64,000 nt of DNA from Beroe forskalii (Eukaryota > Ctenophora > Nuda > Beroida > Beroidae): NCBI GenBank assembly GCA_011033025.1, contig WFMF01000427.1:8954-72953 (forward strand), read 5' to 3'. Made by a program: the position numbers and the translations under genes. Positions within the stretch are counted from its first letter, which is position 1. The number at the start of each line of letters is the position of its first letter. Shown in pieces: positions 11,413 to 20,959 of the stretch. Below the pieces are notes generated by a model. It saw nothing but the letters and a program-made list of their open reading frames with translations, did no database searches and was not told the DNA's origin.

Positions 11413-11988
11413 ACAAACTGTGATAAAAGCTGACTCAAAAGTGCAGAACAAAGTTTGCAACCATGATTTCATGATAAGATAATTCATACTGCAAACCCTG
11501 TACTATTGCGGCTGCAACAACCTTTTCTATTGGTGTAGAAATCGATCGATTATGATTATTCATCGATTATCTATGTCAATGTCAGTAACGCTTCATAGTT
11601 TCATCAGAGGCAACTCATCACTCTTGTAGTCATGTATATCACAACCAGAGCACGTTCTCTTGTTGTTGCCAATATTTGATGCAACAAATCGTTTTATCAT
11701 GCACGGAGAACAAGTTAAATAATTATTGTACACACGCATTTTAAAGCTTGTTATGCAGCGACCTCGAGTGTTCGGAGTAATATTAGCTGGAAAATCACGT
11801 GCAATTCCGCACTCATAGAAACAATTCCGTACAAACAAGTAGCACTGCTGAAGATCTTAGGCCACTTGCACAATTCACGTTTTCATCATCAATGAAACAC
11901 TTTTGAAAATAATATTTGCTAGAAATAATGGCACCAATCTAAGCCATTATTAAGACACTTAATTAGATAGTAACATCTACCACCTAAC
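11413..11988. other. Non-coding stretch downstream of the GLDC exon
   Basis: On the minus strand this follows the GLDC exon as intron. The short minus-strand frame at 11593-11838 has no recognisable similarity, and no second GLDC exon is seen. Confidence 0.5.
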
Positions 11989-12169
11989 CTTGATCATTTC
12001 GAAGTATCCCTGTGTTTGATAACCAGGAGCGAAAGGATGGATGTTCGCAAAGTCGGGTCTGGAAACCGGAGCAAGCTCCGAAGTGGCGTTCAGCTTCATG
12101 GTGCAACTACCCAGGGGAATCATGCTAGTAACCAGGGACACGTCCTTCCTCTCCAAATGCCTGATGTAT
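11989..12169 (-). CDS. GLDC: Single exon of glycine dehydrogenase (decarboxylating), P-protein
   Basis: The exon encodes 60 residues that I recognise as the start of the second half of the glycine cleavage system P-protein: [22 protein letters not shown] and QTQGY are hallmarks of GLDC/GcvP. The enzyme is a PLP-dependent mitochondrial glycine decarboxylase that works with the H, T and L proteins. Boundaries fit splicing: acceptor CTCCCCCAG before 12169 and donor AAG|GTTAGG after 11989. The exon starts with one base finishing a codon and ends in phase 0. The PLP-lysine region is encoded elsewhere. No other GLDC exon was found within this window, so the gene either has introns many kilobases long packed with transposons, or this is a stranded fragment. 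Confidence 0.85.
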
Positions 12170-12183
12170 CTGGGGGAGGGTTC

Positions 12184-12266
12184 ATTAAGTGATATAGTTT
12201 CAAGTACTGTTTGCGTCATTAAGTGGTTTAGTTTCAAGTACTGCAGGCGTCATCAAGCGATATGAT
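12184..12266. repeat. 34-bp tandem repeat beside the GLDC 3' splice site
   Basis: Two full units and a partial one, starting TCATTAAGTGATATAGTTTC and ending AAGTACTGTTTGCG, within about 15 bp of the exon on its upstream side. Confidence 0.75.
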
Positions 12267-12350
12267 TTTTTCCCTCCCCATTGGCCTTTTTGTAAAACAA
12301 AAAGGCAAATGAGAGGGTTGGCAGAGATCGTGGTTTTGGAAAGGTGAAAA
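12265..12350 (+). repeat. ~86-bp repeat, inverted partner of 9796-9882
   Basis: Same sequence as the copy at 9796-9882 in opposite orientation, including the imperfect hairpin GGCCTTTTTGT / ACAAAAAGGC. Confidence 0.75.
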
Positions 12351-12385
12351 ATAGGATATAAGCATAGCAGGTCCAGATTTGCAAT

Positions 12386-15300
12386 CAAGAGCAAATTATA
12401 ATGATCAAAACATGCACGGTCCAGCATTGCAATAAATATTATATACATAACACTTCACACGTGAAATATAATTCCCAAAAGAAAAAGAATAAATAAATAA
12501 TAATCCTATAAACCTTGTGTCCGTACTAATGTATCCAACATATTTAGAAAAAAAAATAGTCATAGAATGATATGAAAATATGTCTCGCAATGAATCAAAA
12601 ATCATTGTAAACCATGATATCAGAGTCTTTATTGTCAATCATGTTTATGTCTGTGTCGCTAATTTTCCATGCACGTTTTATGAAAGCCCGGCGGATCCCC
12701 CTAGAGCCTCTCAAAGATTCTAGCACAGTCCGAAGCAGCGTGAAGCGTAATCTTTTCCTTATGAAGCTCATAACAGTGTGATATTCCTCGTTTCTCTTTT
12801 CTGCTATGAGTCGAGCCAAATGCTTATGAAATATGGTTGCCTCTTTGCCCCAACCTCCTGTGGTTGAAAATACAAGTGGGGTGAGGGTACCATGTTCCAC
12901 ATTCAGTACTCGATCATTGTACTCGTTTTTCTTCTGCACCTCATGGTGGCTGTAAATGGTATTAGGATCCCTTTCCTTATAAGTTTGACAATTGGGATCA
13001 AACACCCTTACATCCACGAACATTTTTTCTTGAGGGCGCCAAAAACCTATGGCAGAAACGTCAAGTCGAGCTTCATCAGCTTGATTTCCTCTGACGACTT
13101 CTCCCGATAACGGAAGGAGACATGGTTCTTTTGTGACTGAGATGCATACCTCATCAAGAAGCTCTGCCTCTATGTCTCTGATTTCGTTATGGCGCCTGAT
13201 GACAAATCCTCCTTTTTGGCATATCAAAGCATGGTTTACAGTGTTCCGTTCTCCACAAGCACAGATTACAGCCATTTGCTCTATCCTCCAGTTATACCGC
13301 AAACACAGAGCATCGTGAAATGCCCTTTTGTTGAGGTAAAATCCACACGAGGCTATAGGAAGAGAACTAAGCCAGCATGAAGCTCCTTTCTCACTGTTGA
13401 GTTGCGTTGCTCGCTTGAGATGATCTGGGAATAGGTTCAATAGCTCGGCTTGTTTGGCTTGCAATGCAGCTATTTTCGCCTCCTTCCTGGATTTCACTCT
13501 TGTTTCGATAGCACTCATCAGCTCTTCATTTAGCATCATGCCTTGGTTCAGTATTTCCTCTACGAGCGGTGCCGTTATGAACACTGAGTCACTAAATGCA
13601 CTGTCTGCTGTGTCAACCGGGTTTGGTATTCCCAGTCCACCCAGCCTACACGGTAGGGAGAACAGGTTTCTCTCGAGCTCTGAGCAAGTGTGCCCTGTGA
13701 GCGCAGGAATCAGCTTCTCTCTGATAGCATTTTCAAGAGACTGATACAGATGAGATGTCTCTGGAATAGTCCTTTGAAAGTAGCCCCACTTGTGTACCAA
13801 GCCAAATGTGAATGCAGCATATGCAGCTTGAGGTTCTGACTTTGCATATTCTGCAAGCGTTTCTACTTCCTTGACCCATCCATCAACCAGCTCACTGACA
13901 AATGAGTCTCTGAATGACTGGCTTCCAATCACAGCGCCCAGGTGCCTTTGCCCCTCGTTTGTGATTATCACTCCTGTTTCTCCAAACTGAAGCTTAGCTT
14001 CTTCCAGAAACTGTTCTTTGACAATGAGAACTGTTTTTCTGGCGTTGGGAAAGTAGCCATATCCTGGTCCGAAATTCTCCAATTCATTCCAGACTTTCTT
14101 GAGGGCTGACAACTTACCACCTGCAGCCGAGTCATCTGCAAACCATGCTTGATGGGTTTTACAATTTTCAATATCTCTGAGGTGTTGAATGATTGGTATC
14201 GTGCTAAGAGCATACCAACCACTGGCTGAGGGGTCGCCTTGTGTGGTACCCTCACTAGCCTTCAATACCACTACATCCTCCTTACTCCTTATAAACAAAT
14301 CAACTGGCCGGCTGTACGTATTCCTCAGGAATTGGGACATCGGAGGACACACGAAATCAATATTATGGAGCGCTACTTCTCGGTTCATGCAGTTGAACGC
14401 ATTTGTAGCGTCAATAAGAAGCACTGCCTCTGTTTCTGGATCCTCATACACTTGTCTCATGGCGTGTATAGCAGCCTCACTGCCAGAACGCTGACCAGAG
14501 CAAGCTTGGAGGGGACCAGCCCCTTTGAGCACATCCAGCTTCAAATGACGCATCACTGCTTTACCAATGACACGACGTAGTACTTCTCCAATTCCTATCG
14601 GACGTATACCATTTCCTGAATCCTTACTCAGAGGAATCAGACGGCAAGCTGTGAATGTTGATAAAGCTAAGGGATCCACAGTTTCTGAGCAGATACGTCT
14701 TGCCAGTCTAGCAACCTCATAACAAAGATTCTTTGAGTGTGCTTTGAAAGATTTGGAACAGAGCATCCTTCTTAGTCCATCTGCGTTCAAACCTGACGGT
14801 CCTCCCGAGCCAGACAGACCCAGAGCTGAGCTGTAGATCGTTTCTTCGTCCAACTCTTCGAATCTAATGAAATTGCTAGGTTCCAATGGTCCCTGTAACA
14901 TAAAATCACTTTCCTTTGGCTTTCCTGGTGGGTGTTTTTCTGCCAACTGATTTAAAGTTTCCTCGTTGATATCAACTGGTGCTCCATTACTGACTCTAGA
15001 TGTGAGCCATTTCACTGCAGATCTTACGTTACCTTGAAGCATCAAGCGAACGAAAACCTTCCGACATCGATCTTCATCATTTTTCCGTTTTGATCTCATG
15101 CGGGATTGAATTTGATCACACTCTTTAACAAGATCCCTAAGTTTACCTTGTCTCCACAAGTCTAGTCTACGTCTCAGATGAACTCTGTGCTCTGCAGACT
15201 TGGAGTTCTGGCTGGGTTTTTGTAGAATGAGCGGGATCATAATTAGAAATGAAGTGATGGAAAAACTCTCGCAAGCCGACTTCTCAGTGAAGTGTCTGAG

Positions 15301-16003
15301 TGTTGTGACTAGCTCATCTATAAAGTGTTTTCCTTCTTTCCCAGATGGCAGCATAAACAAATTAGGTACCCATCCTGCCACTCTTTTATAGACTTCATCA
15401 ACAGTTCTGCGTATGTTCTCAGCTCCCTTCAGATCTCCCCAAACCACCGAGTTCTTCAGCTCCTCGGGGATATCTGGAGGCGTATCAGGAGATGTGTCAA
15501 CTTCACTGAGTCTACATGTGTTGCAGCTCCATGGGTCCTGTTTCTTTGATAGCTCCTTATACCTCTTTGGCTTGATTCCTACGCATTCCGCATGATACCA
15601 TGAGTTGCATCTATTTTCACAGAATAATCCTCTCTGTGAAGTAGTGACAACTTTCAAACAATGGCCACAAACGTCTTGCTCTGGAACCACTTTCTCCTTG
15701 GTGACTTCAATTTGCTGGCAGCTTTTACAACACCAGTTAGTATCCGAAGTTTTGAGTTTATTAAATTCTCTCTTTGTCATTTTGATACACTTTATGTGCC
15801 ACTGAGCTTGACAGGCATAACATTCAATGAACTCCCTCCCGTTGTCAAGCAAAGCACATTCACACATTGTGCAAACTGGAATCCGTTCTGAAAGATCTTC
15901 TGCATCTTGTGGGATTTCCTGTGTGATTTCGAGTTGACTTCTGCTTATTTCAACGTGTTGAGCAATTTCGTTGAATTGTTTAGCCATGATAGCACGCTAC
16001 ACA
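12386..16003 (-). mobile_element. Candidate retroelement insertion bounded by a 13-bp direct repeat
   Basis: CCAGATTTGCAAT occurs exactly at 12373-12385 and 16004-16016, just outside the reverse-transcriptase ORF (16 bp before its ATG and about 210 bp after its stop). This fits a target-site duplication of a non-LTR retrotransposon with almost no 5' leader. It sits just upstream of the GLDC exon on the same strand, so probably in a GLDC intron. A similar but imperfect phrase at 12421 could blur the left boundary. Confidence 0.6.
12595..15987 (-). CDS. Retroelement polyprotein: two PHD fingers, reverse transcriptase, zinc knuckle, putative restriction-like endonuclease
   Basis: Uninterrupted 1130-codon ORF. 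Residues 39-90 and 107-158 are two C4HC3 PHD-type fingers. RT blocks follow in order: RPIGIGEVLRRVIGKA (462-477), LIDATNAFNCMNR (524-536, catalytic Asp 526), GTTQGDPSAS (580-589), AWFADDSAAGG (614-624, the YxDD box with Phe-Ala), GYGYFPNARK (642-651) and RHLGAVIG (681-688). A CxC-x7-H-x3-C motif lies at 909-923. Near the C terminus RLDVSAIGFW (974-983), FVDVRVFDP (990-998) and QKKNEY (1018-1023) look like a PD-(D/E)xK nuclease, as in R2-like non-LTR elements. Product: target-primed reverse transcription machinery, nuclear. The ATG at 15987 is the first in-frame start. I do not assign a named clade. Intactness suggests recent activity. Confidence 0.85.
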   Translation of the reverse strand: MAKQFNEIAQHVEISRSQLEITQEIPQDAEDLSERIPVCTMCECALLDNGREFIECYACQAQWHIKCIKMTKREFNKLKTSDTNWCCKSCQQIEVTKEKVVPEQDVCGHCLKVVTTSQRGLFCENRCNSWYHAECVGIKPKRYKELSKKQDPWSCNTCRLSEVDTSPDTPPDIPEELKNSVVWGDLKGAENIRRTVDEVYKRVAGWVPNLFMLPSGKEGKHFIDELVTTLRHFTEKSACESFSITSFLIMIPLILQKPSQNSKSAEHRVHLRRRLDLWRQGKLRDLVKECDQIQSRMRSKRKNDEDRCRKVFVRLMLQGNVRSAVKWLTSRVSNGAPVDINEETLNQLAEKHPPGKPKESDFMLQGPLEPSNFIRFEELDEETIYSSALGLSGSGGPSGLNADGLRRMLCSKSFKAHSKNLCYEVARLARRICSETVDPLALSTFTACRLIPLSKDSGNGIRPIGIGEVLRRVIGKAVMRHLKLDVLKGAGPLQACSGQRSGSEAAIHAMRQVYEDPETEAVLLIDATNAFNCMNREVALHNIDFVCPPMSQFLRNTYSRPVDLFIRSKEDVVVLKASEGTTQGDPSASGWYALSTIPIIQHLRDIENCKTHQAWFADDSAAGGKLSALKKVWNELENFGPGYGYFPNARKTVLIVKEQFLEEAKLQFGETGVIITNEGQRHLGAVIGSQSFRDSFVSELVDGWVKEVETLAEYAKSEPQAAYAAFTFGLVHKWGYFQRTIPETSHLYQSLENAIREKLIPALTGHTCSELERNLFSLPCRLGGLGIPNPVDTADSAFSDSVFITAPLVEEILNQGMMLNEELMSAIETRVKSRKEAKIAALQAKQAELLNLFPDHLKRATQLNSEKGASCWLSSLPIASCGFYLNKRAFHDALCLRYNWRIEQMAVICACGERNTVNHALICQKGGFVIRRHNEIRDIEAELLDEVCISVTKEPCLLPLSGEVVRGNQADEARLDVSAIGFWRPQEKMFVDVRVFDPNCQTYKERDPNTIYSHHEVQKKNEYNDRVLNVEHGTLTPLVFSTTGGWGKEATIFHKHLARLIAEKRNEEYHTVMSFIRKRLRFTLLRTVLESLRGSRGIRRAFIKRAWKISDTDINMIDNKDSDIMVYNDF

Positions 16004-16016
16004 CCAGATTTGCAAT

Positions 16017-16598
16017 ACAACTACTGTAATTTCTGGAAAGTGCCCGGATAACTCCTTTATAATATTTGTGGCGTCCGTCCGTCCGTGCCTTTTTACCGAA
16101 ATTCATTGAAATAATGACCAGGCTCTCAGAATGGCAGTTATTCGAGCATGGTTCACTGATTTAGGCAAGTGCCATCAGCCGCATGGAATTGAGCGATTAT
16201 CAAAACATCAGTAATTCACTCCTGCGCCTATCAGAACATAAGGCCGAGGAGTGATTTATTTACAAACTCATTTCTAACTTAATTACTGGCATTTTAAACA
16301 ACAAAAGTAAGCAACAACTATTTCAAGAATTGCTGCAACATGAAAGCAATCGAGGCAATTTGACAGAGTGATGGGACTGAATCGTCAAAGTTGTGTGACT
16401 CAAAGAAATATGTTGAACCAATAACAAAATTAAGTATAAATCATTGAATCATGTGGACTTATCAATGATCATCTCGGAGAAAAAACAGGTTTATTTACTA
16501 ATAATCAGTTTAGCAAACAAGCAGCGTAATCGTAAGTTGGCAAAAGCCTACGAGGAGTCGCCAAACTGCTAGCGTAACGAAACTTACATAAAATGAAA
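16017..16598. other. Non-coding stretch, no gene recognised
   Basis: Contains a short GTCC tetranucleotide run (about 16073-16086) and otherwise unique A+T-rich sequence. Confidence 0.5.
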
Positions 16599-16743
16599 CG
16601 TCACCAAAACCGTTGGACGGTTGGTCAAGTAACCCCCCGCTGGTTTGGATGTGATCAGCCCATTTTGTCTCTTTTCAGGTTCCGTTGTCACATCCAAACC
16701 CGCGGGGGGTTACTTGACCAACCGTCCAACGGTTTTGGTGACG
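16599..16743. repeat. 145-bp terminal palindrome
   Basis: Arms of about 55 bp (CGTCACCAAAACCGTTGGAC outermost, GGTTTGGATGTGA innermost) separated by about 34 bp. The arms match almost completely. Confidence 0.9.
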
Positions 16744-17271
16744 ATATCTTGACAGATGTATGTAGTTTGAACCCATGTTACTTGCCCAAAAGGCAGTTTG
16801 GACCCACGTAACTTGCCCTCACGTAGTCCGAACCCACGTTACTAGCCCACACGCAAGTCTAACCCACATAACTCACCCTGACGAAGTCCAAAACTACGTT
16901 ATTCTAACTTGGAATTACTAAATTGATATATTTCTTAATTTCTACAAATCGTCGTGAACTCACGTGCTGGAATATAGCAACTAGATCTAATTTCACGTGC
17001 ATTAGTCGTATTTGAACTCATTTCAACGTAACCAAGTCGAAAATCCGTGTAAATATCAATTTCTTCAAATCCCTAATTTCTACAAAACGTCTGTGTGTAA
17101 TCACGTGCATAAATATGGCAACCAGATCTGATTTCATGTGCATTAGTCGTATTTAAACTCATTTCAACATAATCAAGTCGAAAATCCTGCGTAAATATCA
17201 ATTTCTTCAAATCCCTAATTTCTACAAAACGTCCGTGAACTCACGTGCTTCACTAGTCCATCGTATATTTC

Positions 17272-17492
17272 CCCGTTATTCGGACCCCCGTTATTTGGAC
17301 CCCGTTATTCGGACCCGGTTATTTGGAACCCCGTTATTCGGACCCCCATTATTCGGACCCCTGTTATTCGGACCCCCATTATTCGGACCCCTGTTATTCG
17401 GACCCCCGTTATTCGGACCCCCGTTATTCGGACCCCCGATATTCGGACCCCCGTTATTCGGAACCCCGTTATTCGGACCCCGTTATTCGGAC
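17272..17492 (+). repeat. 15-bp minisatellite, CCCCGTTATTCGGAC
   Basis: About 14 units of CCCCGTTATTCGGAC with 1-2 base variants. The translated YSDPR repeats are a by-product. Confidence 0.95.
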
Positions 17493-17668
17493 CCACATAA
17501 TCCGATGAAAACTCTATGAGTTGGAGATGTAAAAGTAGCGCAAAATAGCGTTCTATTACAAAATACGCTATTTTAGTGGTTTTACGCGATTTTGATGACG
17601 TCATCACAGCACACAAATAGCTCAAACCAACTTCCCTTATAGCCTATAAGACAATTCCGCCTTAGTAC

Positions 17669-17951
17669 ATTTTCAACAATAAGCTTTGAATTATTTTCCA
17701 TTTCGAAAATAAAATTCATAAAAAAATCGTATTATTCTTAGAGTATCAAAGAAATAATTTTGTCGTCAAGATTTCTAAACCAATAGGTACCGAAAGGAGA
17801 TCGTGACTTTCAAACATATCAATATTCGATGAAGCTGGTATAATGTAAGCAAAACTTTCATGAATGGAATGATATAAGAGAAATCTGTAGGTACTTCATG
17901 AAAATAAACAATGAAAGAATTTTTGTTGTAACTGGCACAGAGTTGAATACG
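17669..17951. other. Non-coding stretch, no gene recognised
   Basis: A+T-rich sequence between two inverted-repeat elements. Confidence 0.5.
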
Positions 17952-18993
17952 TTTGACGTTAAGACCCACAACTAGTCAATTAAATACCATGGTACGTATC
18001 ATGGTACGTACTGAACATCCTTACTAGTCGGTACACATACCGATTGTGGCACTGCCTCTGCGCTCCACATTTATTCCCCAAATTTCTTGTGATAAAGAGG
18101 TGAAAGCTTCATGCAACAAACAAGGTCAATGATCAAGGAATTGAAGCACATCACTGGATATTTTACAACATCAAGTCAGACTTCAAAGCAGGCCAGAGTC
18201 AAACTCCGATCTTTTCAGGAGTCAAGGCAACAGGAGTCAAGGCAACCAGCAAAAGGCAACCCGAGTCGACCTCGAGGCAACCAGTGTCAAGGCAACCAGT
18301 GTCAAAGCAAACAACGGACCGCACAGCAGCATCAGGGAAACGATGTCTACAGATTAGATGGGTGTTGACCCCTGTTCAGTCCTAGTCACGTGACCCATAT
18401 GCCTAGCATGCAAAGGTGGACAGATTGAGACTGTCTGGAAGGGCTGATTGGGTGTCTGGTTCGCTCTATGCATGCCAGGCCTATAAATCACGTGACCAGG
18501 ACTAAACAGGGGTCAACAGTCAACACCCATCCAATCTGTGACATCATTTCCTGATGCTGCTATGCGATCCATTGTTTGCTTTGACACTGGTTGCCTCGAA
18601 GTCGACTCGGGTTGCCTTACACTGGTTGCCTTGACTCCTGTTGCCTTGACTCCTGTTGCCTTGACTCTGTTTGCCTTGACTCTGGAAGATCGGAGTCTGA
18701 ATCTGGTGGCTTTGAAGTCCGACTCCCGATGTTGCAAAATATCCAGTGATTTGCTTCAATTGCCTTGATCACTGACCTTTGTTTGTTGCATGAAGCTTCA
18801 CCTCCCCATCGCAAGAAATTTGGGACTAGTTAGGATATGTTCCGGGGCATGTACCGCGGAACGTGTTCTAACTAATCGGTACATACCACGGTACGTACCG
18901 CGGTATGTACCGACTAGTTAGGACATGTTCCGCGGTACGTTCCGCGATACGTATCGCGGTAGGTACCGACTAGTTGGGGTCTTAGTATCAAAC
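17952..18993. mobile_element. ~1.04-kb foldback element
   Basis: Inverted ends TTTGA-NNN-TAAGACCC and AACTAGTC; the arms continue inward almost to the centre. Shared inverted blocks include GATAAAGAGGTGAAGCTTCATG-like and GGAGTCAAGGCAACC tandem units (18211-18310 against 18580-18690), CACGTGA and GGGGTCAACA. The outer parts carry GGTACGTACC/CCGCGG palindromes. No transposase and no clear target duplication. Confidence 0.8.
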
Positions 18994-20050
18994 TTAAGTC
19001 GGTGTGGTGTGTATTGTGTAACAGTCATTACGAATACAGCTTATGGTGCAAGATCTTAGAACCCTGAAGCTCTCAGCACAATTTGTCCTTCCCAAATTGA
19101 ATGAAATAGGTTTAAAATTATTGAGCTTGATAAAAAAGTGTCTTGACCCCTCACCCCCTTCAATACGTACCATATAATATTGTCAGCAGAGCATTCACTG
19201 AACAGAAGCGATGACGAGGAAGAAAACAAAAGTAGCTGACGTAAGATTCCATCTGATTCGGACTGAGTCGCACTAGTCACCTGAGAATGGCCGATAATCT
19301 GAATGTATAATTTTTTCAATACCTCATAATATAAGCTCATTTCAAGGAAATATACCTAGCTAGAAAAAGACCTTATATAATAAATCATAGTGACACATTA
19401 ACTTGACTAATTGCACAGCTGTACCACGAAAACATTGGAATCAATAAATGCTTAGACAGTGCACCAACAGCATAAAAACTTAAAAACTGAGAAATAATTT
19501 CAACATTTTAAAGTTTTTTATTATCGCAAAGTGCTAAAGAATCATGGTATCAGTAATCAGTATTGATGATCATTATCTTATCATAGTACTATTATTATAA
19601 TATACTCTGATATTTTTTTTTAATTTTCTGGTTACAGTACGACAATTGAACGACAAATGTTTCAAAAAATTTAAAAGTGTTCATAATTTGTTTTTGTTGT
19701 CTCACAAGCTTTTTGTAATCAAACAATGGAACAGAAGTTTTATTGCTCTCAGTAGAATCAATCAACTCGATATAATTAATTATTTTCTTAATATCCAACC
19801 CATAAGCACATAGTTTTAATGAATTAAAGATAACAAACTACAACATAACACTCACGTTATAATTAATGGTTAATATCGTTAATCCAATGCTTTGATGTTT
19901 CCTGCGTGAAATCCACGACGAAATAAGTCGTCAGCAATCTATGGGCCCATGCCTGTAATGATATGTTTTAAAGTTACGGTATGCCTTATTTAGGGAAAAA
20001 ACTTTTTTGCTAAAATGGTAAATTTATATCTGCAATGTGGAAAATATATG
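18994..20050. other. A+T-rich non-coding stretch
   Basis: No exon, repeat unit or RNA gene was recognised in this kilobase. Confidence 0.5.
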
Positions 20051-20609
20051 AATAATGGGGGGATTGTAGCCCAAAAAACACCAAAAAAAACCAAAAAAAA
20101 CCAAGCCCAAGATCCTGATTTTGGGGTAGGGCTTGGTTTTTTTTGGTTTTTTTTGGTTTTTTTTGGATTTTTTTGGTTTTTTTGGGTTGGATTTTTTTGA
20201 ACTTTTTGGACATTTTACACCAATGTGTTATTTGTGTTACTTACATGGTATTATTGATACTAAATGGTTTCCAACCATTACAGATGACTAAAATCACTAT
20301 TTTAAGGACTTTATTAGTATTTTGATAGCATTCACTGCTTTTTGATGAGGTACAACGGAAAATCATGAAATAGCACGGGACCTTGGTTCAACAGTGATTA
20401 GAGAGGAAAGTAAAGTATCGAAAGGTGTCAAATCAGGCCATACTGGTCTAAACAAGAGCGCTCCAGCCACTCATTGCCTCATTACCACGTAGGAGTTACT
20501 CAAGACCCGAGGCACATGGGGCCTTCAAAGAGTCGAGTCACCAAGCGTTTCATCGGATCTCAGTGCGAGATAAGAGTCAGGATGAAGGTTTCATGAGGAG
20601 GTCACACTA

Positions 20610-20708
20610 TATGGTGCGAAAGAGAAATAGGCAGTGTGACGTCAACAACTCATTACATAATCATATTATGATAATGACGTCATCCAACCCGCCTATTTCT
20701 CGTGCGCA
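20610..20708. repeat. Inverted repeat with TGACGTCA-like sites
   Basis: AGAAATAGGC ... GACGTCA on one arm faces TGACGTCAT ... GCCTATTTCT on the other, separated by an A+T-rich loop. Confidence 0.6.
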
Positions 20709-20959
20709 GGGTTTACTGTTCAGTGCCACCAGAGGGTCTAGGAAATGTTGCAAGGAGTTAACTGGGAGTCACTAAGGGACAGAAAGGATGGAGTCCGACC
20801 AACACTGCACCAGGTGAAGGTCGGCCAGCTGAGAGTTGGCCAGTTGAGAGCCATTTAGCATTCTTGCTTCAATTATGATTGACGAAGGTCAGCCGCACTG
20901 TCAGCAGGGCTTGATTATTGATGCTCAGCATATCTTCAACGAGGCCACAAGGTCATCAA

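Larger units (their letters stand above)
16599..17668 (+). mobile_element. 1.07-kb repeat unit with terminal palindrome (left copy)
   Basis: Order from the outside: 145-bp palindrome, 530 bp of unique sequence, a 15-bp minisatellite, then about 180 bp including a TGACGTCATCA motif, ending at CCGCCTTAGTACA. An inverted, closely similar copy is at 62643-63722. Beyond CCGCCTTAGTACA the two copies diverge abruptly. Confidence 0.8.

Noticed and set aside
10483..11438. Long open frames on both strands (up to 282 codons)
   Set aside because: They are readings of the 18-bp minisatellite; Leu-Ser-His or Cys-His repeats result from the unit length being a multiple of three.
17235..17625. Tyr-Ser-Asp-Pro repeat protein
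   Set aside because: Translation of a 15-bp minisatellite; the same unit in the other copy is open on several frames.
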